A stretch of 64,000 nt of DNA from Rhipidocladum racemiflorum (Eukaryota; Streptophyta; Magnoliopsida; Poales; Poaceae). A model generated the notes under the pieces. It did not search any database. It saw only the letters and a program-made list of their open reading frames with translations, and was not told the origin of the DNA. Position numbers and translations under genes: made by a program. Location: positions 52,907,097-52,971,096 of the forward strand of contig CM070584.1 of the NCBI GenBank assembly GCA_036346355.1, in the 5' to 3' direction. Each line of letters starts with the position of its first letter. Positions within the stretch are counted from its first letter, which is position 1. Below are positions 36,340 to 48,600 of this stretch, one piece after another.

Positions 36340-36631
36340 AGTAATCCCACGTCCAGCTACCGTGTCTCCTCCCGTTCTCTATTGCAGGGAGTCCTGAACA
36401 AACACACACAAAGTATTCGCGAAAACAAGAGGGGGCAAAAGGGGAAAGGCGACCGCCGAAGGCGCGAGAAGGGAGGGCGGAGAGGGGGTTGGGGTAGAGC
36501 TAGTTGGTGGTGGTTAGGGTTTCGCCGCACGCGTCCTCGACGCGCTGACGAAGCGCCCCGGCGGCAGAGAGGCTCCTGCTTGCCTCTAGGCGGCTCTGGA
36601 AGGCGGCGGCGTAGGTGGGGACCGCGGCGCG
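36340..36631 (+). promoter_or_regulatory. PP4R3 probable 5' UTR and core promoter region
   Basis: GC content rises sharply before the start codon at 36632, with purine-rich AGGGGGCAAAAGGGG tracts. No clear TATA box. The transcription start cannot be fixed from sequence. Confidence 0.4.
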
Positions 36632-39600
36632 ATGGGGGAGCAGGAGCTGCGGGAGGCCGAGGCCGAGGGCGAGGCTGCGGCTGCGGCGGCGCATAGCAGC
36701 AGCATGCAGGTGAGGGCTCCCCCACTTCTCGGTCGCTCTGTAGGGTTCTGGAAGCTTGTATTGGTGGTGGACTAGATGGGTAGATCCACTCGCGGCTGGT
36801 TGTTAGCCTAACCTGGGTGGGTCACGTGGTTGCGTGTAGCGATAGCGGGTTCTGGAAGGGAGCTGTTCGAATTCAGCATGGGGATCGGGGAGGTGGTAGT
36901 TCCCGGAAGCCACACGTGCCCTAGATCCAATTTTGCTGCCTTATTTCTTGTTGAATTATTGTAAAATTTGTTCTGGTGTTGAAGACGAGGAGGGAAAGTT
37001 GTTCTGGTGATTATGACGACTTGACGAGGAGGGAAAGAAGGTTTCATGTTTTGTTCAATCCACTTGCTGCTGTACCTGCAACAGCAGGTTTGAAACTAAC
37101 TAGATATGCTTAACTGCAGAGCCACTCCGCGACACAGTTTCTTGCAGTGAACTGAATGCTGCTAAGTGAGGAGTTTGGGCCATATCCTTACTTTCTAGCA
37201 AATGAATTTGTATATTTAAGCAAAAAAGAATATTTCATTCGCTTCTGTTCATAACTGAGACCGAAAAAGAACCCATATATAGTCTGCTTAGTGTGATGTG
37301 AATCACATCACTGTACTTACATACTGACCTTAGTTGCAAACTGTGTGGTAGATGAAGGTTCATCACATGCATTGTGGTCTGACCTTAGTGGGTGGGCGCT
37401 GGGGGGGGGGGGTCACTTATTCACTTCGAAGAGCATCGTTTTTACTTGGTTCTATGGCCTTTCTAGACTGATGGAGGAACAGTAGTAGGGAGGCCAACAG
37501 AAAATTTATTCAAATCAAAACTTGTACAACATCTACGAGCAGAAGCTTGTTTCATACAAATTTGGTTTGCACATTTTTTCAAATATACACTGTTCCTTCG
37601 AAGCTATATATGCCAGCATCTCATGGGGTGACCAATTTATTGAAGAATGACCAACTTTGCACCGCCTGAGCTTTCACTAGTTTCAACACACGGAAAAAAT
37701 ATCCAAAACATTATTCCAAGTAGTGCCAATTGGGCTCCAACAGTCCTTGCTAAATGATAAGCGAAGAACATATGCCACCAGTTTTTCAGGGTATTAGGCT
37801 ATTAGGAGTGTTAGCCGGACCGCCACACCTAGCGCGTCCGGATCCCAGGTCAGGCCCAACCTGAGCAGCAGACCAAGATCTCTTGGGTAGCTAGCTCAAT
37901 GAGGGGGTGCTCCCTCACCCTTATAAACCATGCTCAAGCCCTCCCCACAACCAATGTGGGACTATTCCAACAATCTCCCCCTCACACATTGGGTCGAGAT
38001 TATCTAGGAACCACCTGGGCTACCTGGGCCACCCCTGGACCCCCTGGGCTCCCCCTGGGCCACACCTGCGCCCACCCCTGGCCCCCTGGGCCACACCTGG
38101 CCCCCCTGGAGCCCTCTGGGCCACACCTGGGCTCTGATACCACTTGTTAGCCGGACCGCCACACCTAGCGCGTCTGGATCCCAGGTCAGGCCCAACCTGA
38201 GCAGCAGGCCAAGGTATGTTGGGCCATCTCCCCTCAAAAAGCTAGCTCAATAAGGGTGCTCCCTCACCCTTATAAACCATGCTCAAGCCCTCTCCACAAC
38301 CAATGTGGGACTATTCCAACAATCTCCCCCTCACACATTGGGCCGAGATTATCTAGGAACCACCTGGGCTACCTGGGCCACACTTGGGCCCCCTGGGCTC
38401 CCCCTGGGCCACACCTGGCCTCCCCCTGAGCCACACCTGGGCCTCACCTGGGCTCCCCCTGGGCCACACCTGGGGCCACCTGGGCTCTGATGCCACTTGT
38501 TAGCCAGACCGCCACACCTAGCGCGTCCGGATCCCAGGTCAGGCCTAACCTGAGCAGCGGACCAAGGTCTCTTGGGCCATCTCCCCCCAAAAAGCTAGCT
38601 CAATGAGGGGGTGCTCCCTCACCCTTATAAACCATGCTCAAGCCCTCCCCACAACCAACGTGGGACTATTCCAACAAGGAGAAGTGGAGAACTAAGAGCA
38701 CATGATTCAGAATCAACAAAAAAATTACGTACATATTTGTGTTTTTAGCATACATTTATTCTTCCAAACCCAGCTGTTAATAGCCTCTGTTTGCATATTT
38801 CATTATTTCCTATTTTTTTTTTTTTCTATCTAAGACTCCAGGCACTAAATTTAGATGAGTAATCTGCATCAATCGTCAATGACAATGTTTATTCTGAAAC
38901 TGACCAATGGCAACTTCAGATAATGGAAAGAAGCACGCTCGACTGCCATCCTTTAGTGCTAAGTAGTCACAAACCAAAATATCCTTATTGGTAGCATGTG
39001 AAAATAATTCAGGGTGTTTAAATTGCAAAATAGAATAATTCCAAAGATCCGCCCAAAAGAGGATCGTCTTACCATTGCCCAATCGAGATCTGGCAATTGA
39101 TTTGAACATTTCTAATTGCTTCGAAACATTTATCCAACAGAGATCCTTTGCCACTTGAAGCATGTGAAATGAAATTGTCATATGTTAGGAAATGGGACAC
39201 GTGAGTGAGGGCGGACACCGGCCGTTTCACGGGTTGCCACCCATGGGAGAGAGCGTTGACCATAGTTGTCACGGTGTCGCCTAGGCGTCGCCTAGTCGTC
39301 GCGGCGGTCGGAGGAGGTCGCCAAGGCAGCTCGCCTCGACTGGAGTGGAGGCGGCGGCTGGCGAGGAGCCGTCAGTGACAGAGGAGGCGAGGGGTGGGTC
39401 CGCGGGTGGCGCTCGGCGACAGAGGAGGTGGGCGATGGATCGGAGAAGGAGGCGGCGGCCGAGATCTGTTGTCCCCACCCGATCTGTCGTCCCCGCCATC
39501 GATTATGCCGTCCCCGCCGCTGGATCTGCCGTCCCCGCCGCCGGAGGAGACGATGAGCTCGGCGGCGGAGCTCAAGCTTGATCGAAGGCAGCAACGCTGG

Positions 39601-42600
39601 GAGGGAGAGGGGAGTCGGCCGGAGGAGACGATGAGCCGCCGCCGCCAGAGGAGATGATGAACTCGGTGGCGACGTCCTGCTCGAGCTTCGCGAGAGACGA
39701 GGGAGGAGAGCGCGAGCCAGCTGAATGGGGAGAGAGTGACGGGGATAGGGTTAGGGAATGGGGAGAGAGAGAGACGGGGAGAGGGTTAGGGAATGGGGAG
39801 AGAGAGAGGCGAAGAGGGTTAGGAAAAGAAAAAAATCAAATGGGTCGGTCAAGTGGGCCGAAGAGTTAATTTTATGTCATACGAGATATTATTTCCTTTT
39901 ATATAGGGTATATTGAATTAATTTTATATCATATAAGATATTATTTATCATTTATTTTTTATCATCTAATCACCGCCTAGGCGACCAGGCAGTCTGGGCT
40001 CGCCTCGCCTAGCCGGACCGCTGTGACAACTATGGCGTTGACACAAGGGTTTATACAGGTTTGGGTGCTAAGGTGGACTCCCTACTCATGCTGGTGTGCC
40101 CTCCGGGCAGGGAGTAGAGGGGTACCTCCTTGTCCGGGTTCCCGAGGGCACACCGGTTTTATATCTTGTATTCAATCAGACTTCCCGAGTTCCCGTTACA
40201 AGTAGGGGTTACAATGAGCATTTATAGGTGATTAGCCTGTTACACAAATACTATCCTATCCCTACTAGGGTGGTTCAAGTGTGGGCATCTTCGTCATTCC
40301 AGAGAGTTGGTGGTGGATCTCATGTCATCGTTTCGTAGGGGTAGGCCCCTGACTCCGGGGTCCCATGGGGGGTCTTGTGGCCTTGACTCTCCTTCAGGGG
40401 CCGACCTCGCGGGGACCACGAAACATGGTGGCCCAACTCGTTAGCCAATCCCAAGCAAGGTGGGGGTTCCTCTTTCTCAATGGGAGCTTACGGGGATGCC
40501 CTCATGGGCCGGGAGTTGAGCCTCATGCCCTATTGCCCTATGGACGGGGGGCACGGCAAGGCCCTCTGGAGGCCCGCGGGGCGTGATGGGGTCTCTCAAG
40601 TCTCAACACCCCATACCATGTATCCCCTTATAGAGGGCCCTCGGGGTATGATGGCGTCTCCCCTAACCCCCCATACCATTTATTCCCTTTAGAGGGCCCG
40701 TGGGGTATGATGGGGTCTCCCTCAACACAAATTGGTGTGACATCTTTGCCAAGGAGAACTAGCTTGTATTGGTACAAGTACTTTTGCATGTTCCCAGTTG
40801 AATTTTTTAGCAGGTGGCCCTCAAAAAGTGGTCCTTGGTGCCACATAATGTGTCAGCCTCGCCCAAAAGAAGAGAATAAAAAAGAACTTATGATGCTCCC
40901 TTCGGTGATGGTTGTGTTTTTTTTGTGGGGGCCATTGTGCAAAACATCTTGTGGTACCTGCTCGGCAAGGGATGATCATTTTGATAACTGTATGCGTGCT
41001 GCCCATTTGCTGTTCAATAATACGGTCAGTTCAATCAATCAATCACCCAATGATGGGTTGCCATGATAATGACCAAACATTTCATTCATTACAACAATAT
41101 GGTACGGTGATACCTAGAAACAACAAAACAACCAAACTGGCTACTTGTTGGAAGGTAATCTAAGTCAACTAGTTGGATACCCGTGTGTTGCGCTGGGAAT
41201 TTCATATGCTTATACAGAGACTAAGTGAGGAAGATGAAGACATGTCTCTCTAGGGAGTGCGTAAGCAAACATAGATGACTGTGATTTGTTCTTAAGCCAG
41301 ATTCAATGGCTATAATTTTTGTGGCTCAGTGATTACCAAGTTTTGTGCACTTACTCTTTAGCAAGCATTGATGGATATGATTTCTCCTTCTTCACACCCA
41401 AGGGCTATAACATGATGTGTTTCAATGACAACCAAGTTTTGAACACTTAACTTTTGATGTTCATGATTTGTAGCTAATGCCAAATCATAACAATTTGCTC
41501 AATGTGAATTCAATCTTTGGCAATATTGAAGTTCGTAAGCATGCCAAATTGAGTACTATATTTCAAATAAAAAATCTAGCTTGTTTACCTGTTTCTTGCA
41601 GTGACATGCTGTAAACTGGTAGTAGGCCACTGCCACGATTCTGCCCTTTTTGTTTTGCACCGCCTTACGCCCCATCTCTTATTGAGTAATTCCTTTGTAG
41701 TATGCTACTTTTAACCATTGTATTAGTATACTTTTAACCAAGATGCTCAGTCCTGCTTGTGTCTATTAATAAAGTTCATGTATCTCTTTTTCTGTTTCTG
41801 TGTCTATTGTTGCCACATAAATAATGGTTATAACATCTGGTACTTGTTCCAGCGTGTGAAAGTGTACCGTTTGAGTGGTGGAGGGAAGTGGGATGATCAG
41901 GGCACAGGGCATGTTGCTATTGACTACATTCAGGTACGTTTCTACGTCAATATATATGGTACTTTTTATTTCTTTTATATGGTTCTACTATTTATTTTCT
42001 TTAACTGGTGTCCACTAAATTTAGTTTGTCTGTTGTTACTCTACTTTTAAATTACTATCATTCTTGTGACAACGTGCTGTGGGTTGTTTCCTCATGCCAT
42101 TATGCAAGATCAACTGGACTGTCAACAACTTTTGTCATCTTAATACAGTGACACAATTTGCTGATCACTATGCTTTGTTTTTGGTCATAGTCTTTATACG
42201 AAAACTATTGGCACCAGTCGCCAGTATAATTATTTTTAGGCCAATATGGTAGTTGCTTTCTGGAACCGTGTGTGAGAAAATCACACTTAATTGCATCTCA
42301 TGGTAATACTGTAAAATTTGTAAAAGCCCACCCAAAGGGGGAGGCTGCATAACAGCTTTGTTGGGCTTTAGACCTTGCTTTTCCGAAGGATATTAACCCA
42401 GAGTTGCTAGCTTGGTTCCCTTAGTTTTATATGCTGGCCAAACTTAAATGAGCAATGGTATTAGGCTCCCATTCAGCCACAGCCCACAGGTGTGCCACTT
42501 GGGCCACCCCAAATTGGGTCTGTGTGTTACAGTTATCTTGTCAATGTAACTATAAAAAACTTGCCAAGGTATTCAATGATGGTGATTTGTAGAACAGTGA

Positions 42601-45600
42601 ACTGTAGTAAAATATATCAATTCAGATGAAAACTAAGACATGAGTTGGAGCTAGAACATGAAGTTGATAACTTGTCCTGCTATATGGCACCATGGTATTC
42701 TGTTTATTGACCATTTTTGGACCTTAGCAGAGTCATTTTTTGGGTTGATTTCAGGGTTCAAAAGAACTTAGTTTGACTGTTTTGGATGAAGAGGACTATG
42801 AAACACTACTCATCCACAACATTACATCTGAAGATATCTACAGAAAGCAAGAAGGTGAAATACTGCGCAATTCTTCTCTTTTTCGTTTTTTTGAGCTAAC
42901 TATCTGTATCTGTTATGTGACTTGCTATACCCATTTTCTTTTTTAGAAACAATCATCTCATGGAGGGATCCAGAAGCAGCAACAGAATTAGCACTGAGCT
43001 TTCAGGAAGCTGCAGGGTGCTCCTACATATGGTAGTTCAAGAAAAGGAACCATGGTGTAACTACCATTTTCTTTAATCCCTCACTGATGTCTTAGTTTTT
43101 AACTTTGTACTCTTGGATTCTTGGTGGTTCTCTGCAGGGACAGCATATGTGACATTCAGAGAAACCTTCAGTTTAGTAACCTTAGTGGTGAGTTTTTTGT
43201 TTAAAGCCTGTTGCTGTTCATTTCATTCCTACCTTGTCTTATTTTCTCTATGTGCTGCAGCTCATGAAGTTGATCCTCATCCAGTGTCGGAAACTCCAGA
43301 AGCTTCTAGAGTTTTGCATTCAAATGGTATATCCCACTGCCTTAACTAAATCTGCTTTGTGTTATGTTATTGAAAACAGCCTTATTATTGTCAGAATCTA
43401 AATCTGTCCTATGTTAGTAGAAGTAGTAATCAACCACATGATTCGATTTTGCAATATTAGTTTGACAACTAAAACTGTGTTGCCATTGCCCTTGAATAAA
43501 TATCCAGAGGAGCCCAAGAAACATGAAGCGCAAAAATGAAAAGAAAAACCTTCCCTAGAAGTGACTTGTCATATACAGATTCTAATGAGACTTGGAACAA
43601 AATTGTTTTCCTTGTATTTATAGCTATTACATATGACAGCAATCCGGCAAAAACAAACATCACTGGTCATTTTGTTTTAAAAATTTAAACATTCACAACA
43701 TATATAGCACAGACTGGGCAGATAGCATACGAGTACTACAAAAAAACCATCGCTGAGAATCCACCAAATCTTGAGAGTTAGGACCACCCCAGTGTGTTAT
43801 CGGGCCTCATTGGCCTGTGGACCTTTGTTTTCCTAGTTTCTTCTTGACTTTCTATCTAACACTATTATTCTGAGAGGCACACACATTGCCTTGAGCCTTG
43901 TTGCTGCTAAAGGCATTCACATTGCTGGTGCCTCATTGCAGCATGCCTTGCTGCCTAGCTGTGCACCGTGGCTCAGACAGCACTGGTTTCCGTAGCATTG
44001 TCGTAACTAATTATTGGTTTCCCAGCAGATGAGTCCTTCCGCTCTGTTAACGGTGAACTGAGGGAGCTTCCACCTGTTGAGTTATCTAATCTTCCTTTGA
44101 TTTTAAAGGTTTGAATTGTTTTTTCATTCTTCTCATAGAAAATTGTTCTTATTAATTTTATCTATCACGCTCAATTGCAACAGTTCTTTATTCCTTTTAT
44201 GCTGTAGTGCTATGCTGACTCTTTTTGCAAATTCATTGTGACATAGTAATTTGCATACTTCCTTGGCTGTGAGGTTTGTGCCTTGGCTGATCATGTTTTC
44301 ATTGTCCCATCTCCTTAATGAATACTTGTAGAAAATCAGGAGTCTTGTGTTATTGCTGATATTTGCGCTAGGGTGAAATTTTGGGATCGTACCAAACAGT
44401 TCCAGAATGAGGACAGTCTGTATTCTTATTGAAAGGCATCTTTGATATTACCATGCTCAATATATTTCTCTATTTCATAGAAAAAGGATTTAAACCTTTT
44501 TTTATCATTTTTCTTCTTTCGAGGGCCATATAAGTCGCAACTGTTGTGGAAGCCTCAACAGAATGGGGGCACAGTAACTTCAGTGAGGCGTTTGGATGAC
44601 TTGTGCTTTCTGCTACACAGTCAAAAACCCTATTAAATGTTAAAATACTGTTGATCAAAATCTGCAGACTATATTGGAGGGTGGCATTACAGATCAGATG
44701 CATGTGGCAGAGTTGATAACACAAGATGTAAGTCGTCCAATCTTTATCCGTGGCATGGTCTCCTCTTCCTTATTTGTTTACTTGCATTAGCTTGTGTTCT
44801 AATTCTCTTGTAAAACAAGAATTTCATTTAATCTTCAAAGCAAACACATCCTTGCCCCATGGGGAATCAGCTTGCTGCCTTTTGTTAACGAAACATGGTG
44901 ACCTTCTATCTTTATTTCTGTTATATTATATGACCTATTTTTTTTGGGAGACACCTATGTTGAACGTTACATTGTTATTACCTAGTTACCATGCTATTTT
45001 ATCTATTTAAAAGCCGTTTTTTGGCGCAGTTGTATCATGCACAGTCATTCATGATTAATATACTCTCATTCGCTTGATTTTTTTTCTATGCTGGTTACCA
45101 CTGGGGAAGTGAACTCTGGCTGAGACATAAGATGAAATATTTTCGTATAGGGTTTTTCTTTCAAAATAGTAATTATACATAACTATTTTCTTCGATATAT
45201 GATGCTGGTATTTTGCAGTATGTAGCACTATCCTAAGGGACAACTTCGTGTCTTGGTTAAAGAACTATGTTAGTGTTGCCTACGCAATGTCTCAATGTAG
45301 TAAATTGTTAGCTTTAGATAAGGGTTCTTGGGTTTGCTTCATTCCATTTGAATACAAATGTTTGCTTGAGAGTCTTGTTCTTAGGTTCTGATTTGTTTTT
45401 TTTCTTCAAGATTTCTTTGTTGAACATTCATCAAATAAAGATCAATGTTGATCTAATGGGTAAATTAAGAGATCACCTCCCAGTTACATGAACTTCATAA
45501 TTTGATGATTTTGATCTTGTGTATGGGCCAGTGATTTCATCAAATATGTTACCAGTTATGGGGAATAGACTCTTGTTGGTTTCATTTGAGGAGACCAGTC

Positions 45601-48600
45601 TGTTGTTACAGATAGCTCCATGATGGTGGCTGGACTTTTCCCTACTAGATTCACTTTACATGTCATAATAATAATTTATATGTGATTCATGGTACTTTCC
45701 TGCTGACATCATTCTTAGCTCTGTTTTTGTTGAGTTGACATGGTCAATACAATTAGCCAAGTTGGTTAGAGCTTAGAAGCAGCAGTATGATACTATGATG
45801 GCACTAACTTCATAGATGCTTTGAAAATGACGATTCCACTTTTTTTTGAGGCATGATTATTCCTGTCCAACATGAAGTCTTAAACTACTCTACCTACAAA
45901 TTCTGCAGCGTGACTTTTTTCCTAAGTTACTGGACATTTTTAGAATGTGCGAGGATTTAGAGAACTTAGATGATCTTCACATGATCTTCAAATTAGTCAG
46001 GGGAATCAGTAAGTACATATCTGTATTAAAGTTTGCTTGCTAGAATATTTTAGACTGGTATTAACTGTTGTTCTTCATTCTGCAGTATTGTTGAACAGTC
46101 CATCAATCTTTGACAAGATTTTCTCCGATGAGTTTATTCTTGATATCATAGGTGCCCTTGAATGTACGTTATTTGTTATCGCCTTTGTTGCTTCTTGTTT
46201 CTCCCATAACTTTTATCATATCATGAAATTATGTATGATATGATTTTAACTGAAATGCGTGCGAGATTACATTTTTTTTAAAATTTTTAGTGAGTTCTAT
46301 TCTGTACAGATGACTCAGAGGTTCCTATAGTGCAAAAGCACCGCACTTTTCTAAAGGATCATGTAGTTTTCAAAGAGGTATGCTGTATGCTGATCTTTGC
46401 ACACCTTAGCCTGATCAAGGAGAAATAATTCTTTAATGTAAAGCTTTGTTCCACCCACAGGCCATACCTATTAAAAATGTTTCTGTGGTTTCAAGGATAC
46501 ATCAAACATACAGAATAGGCTATCTGAAGGTCAGTGCCACTTTTTACTTTGTTTTTTTTTTACGCAATTGAATTATGTTGATATTATTTTTGTTTGCAGT
46601 TTTTATGATTGGACTTTTTTTTGGCATTTGCAGGATGTTATATTACCGCGAATATTAGATGATGCCACTCTAGCAAGTCTTAACACGATGATACATACGA
46701 ACAATGCTGCTGTTAGTGTTTCAGCCTCACCTAATGTTGACGCCTCCTCATAAAATTTCCTTCTTTTTGTCACTTATGACTTAATGAATTGTCTGTAGGT
46801 TATTTCCTTACTAAAGGATGATGCTTGCTTTATCCAAGAATTATTCGCTAGGATGAGATCATCGCATACTTCTATGGAATCAAAAAGAGAATTGGTGCGA
46901 AAACATTCTTATTCTTTTGTTAATGACGAGTTGATGGCTTCGTTGCATATTTAGAAATATTATTTTCATTCAACTGAAACTGTTTCTTCTTAGTGATTGT
47001 CACAAAGTAAGCGAGGTAGTTTAGTAGTGTTGCTGACAGATACTATTTTCCCTTTGAATTGTCAGAAAAATATCATATTTACCATAGCTGGCATTCTTGC
47101 ACATGATGATTAAGGACTAAAAACTGATTGTCTTCATGAATTGTGTTGATGCACTGGTGATGTAGGAGTTTGGATTATCTGGGTTCTCAAGATTTCCTGG
47201 GTTCTTGTTTGAGTGATACGATTTGCTAAATTTAATATTCATCTGAGACTTGTTTGTTTTCCTGTAGGATGTTGGAGTTTTAGCCTTTAGGTCTTGCATT
47301 GTCTTTTTGAGGAATTCAGATAGATGCCACTGCAAAGTTTTGTGGTTTAAAAAAATGCCATTGGATGTCTTTCTGACATGTGGGTTCAGGGCTCACGTGT
47401 AAGCCTCATGCTCACTGCCATTTTTAAGAACCACATCATGTGCATTGTTCCGGTGTTCTCATGTTGAGATGTTCCAGACCAAGCTGGATACTTTTATCTG
47501 CATATCTGTTGCAATTAATGGAATGTGGAGTTGGAAGTACTTAATGCTTTGCCTCTTGTTTGGTGATTGTGCTAATAGAGTTTCTGGTGTTTGCAGGTTC
47601 TGTTCTTGCATGAATTTTGCACTCTTAGTAAGAGTTTGCCGCTTGTTCAACAATTACGACTGTTTCGGTATGTACTTGTTTGGTTTCTTTCTTTCTTTTT
47701 TCTCTCCCTTTTTGTCCTATGCACTCTGGCTAGACTGCACAGGCATAATAACACAGCCCAGCCATGGTGATTTTTTGATTTTCCAAACATGCCAACAGTG
47801 CCACATGGCTATTGCCTCTGTTAAAAACATGAAAAAAATATGACAAAAATATTTTTTGTACATGCTCTGTCGGTTCTACAACCCTATATCAAATATCTTT
47901 GTACAAGCTGTGCAGTTCTGGAACGCTTTTTGAATTGTGTGGCCTGCTGTATGAGCTCGAATCGGAGTATAGTCATGCAAATATTAATTGGTACTGATCA
48001 CCCTAGCTGAGCTGGTTGAAAGCTTCTAGTATTCAGTGAGTACTGAGCGCCCGCTTGTCGTTAGCATCACAAAGTGTAAAAGGATCCTCAAGTACTGTGT
48101 GCTGTATGCATTGAAGTTAAATACTTGTTCTAACAGTGTATACCAATGATTTCTAGTGTGCTGTTGCCAAGTTGGCACACAGCATTACATTTTTCTCCGA
48201 AGAGGTTGTTAAGTCGTAAAGTCGAGTCGAGTCGTCAGAGGGGCGATTTGTTGACCTGGCCGACTAGTCGTGACTAGTCCCTAGACTATGAAGTATGTTA
48301 ATAGGGCATGCCATATACTAAGTTGTAGTAGCAATTAAACACATATACATGCTGTAAAGCATGAAATGGATTAAGTATCAAAGAAAGCACAGCAGTGGAG
48401 AAGCACAAACTTGCTAGTGCATTACTAGTACTACTACATTACTTGCTAGTTGCTATTGCTAGTCTGCTAGTGCATTACTATTAATACTACATTACTTGCT
48501 ACTGCCTACTTCCGGTCTGCTGCTACGTTACTTGCTACTGCTGTCACACATACTACGCACTAGCACTACATCTACATCCACTAAGTACTTAAATATTAAA

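Larger units (their letters stand above)
39183..40729 (-). repeat. Possible solo LTR interrupted by a hAT-like element
   Basis: Outer bases TGTTAGG and CTCAACA would make a TG...CA unit on the minus strand (starting TGTTGAGGGAGACC). The middle (40043-40560) has LTR-like motifs (GCCCCTGACTCCGGGGTCCC). No target duplication was found, so this stays tentative. Confidence 0.4.

Noticed and set aside
36328..36725. Alternative long frames at the start of PP4R3
   Set aside because: They overlap the true exon 1 in other frames. The exon 1 to exon 2 join gives the conserved PP4R3 start.
37899..38490. Proline/glycine-rich frames
   Set aside because: Translations of CCTGGGC repeats in the TRIM internal regions.
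37809..38676. 5S rRNA-derived (Cassandra-type) TRIM
   Set aside because: A GGATCCCAGGTCAGGC stretch loosely recalls a 5S control region, but the match is too short to claim.
39281..39869. Gene-like GC-rich frames
   Set aside because: Inside a TSD-flanked hAT-like element, with low-complexity Arg/Pro/Ser-rich translations and no splice or homology support.
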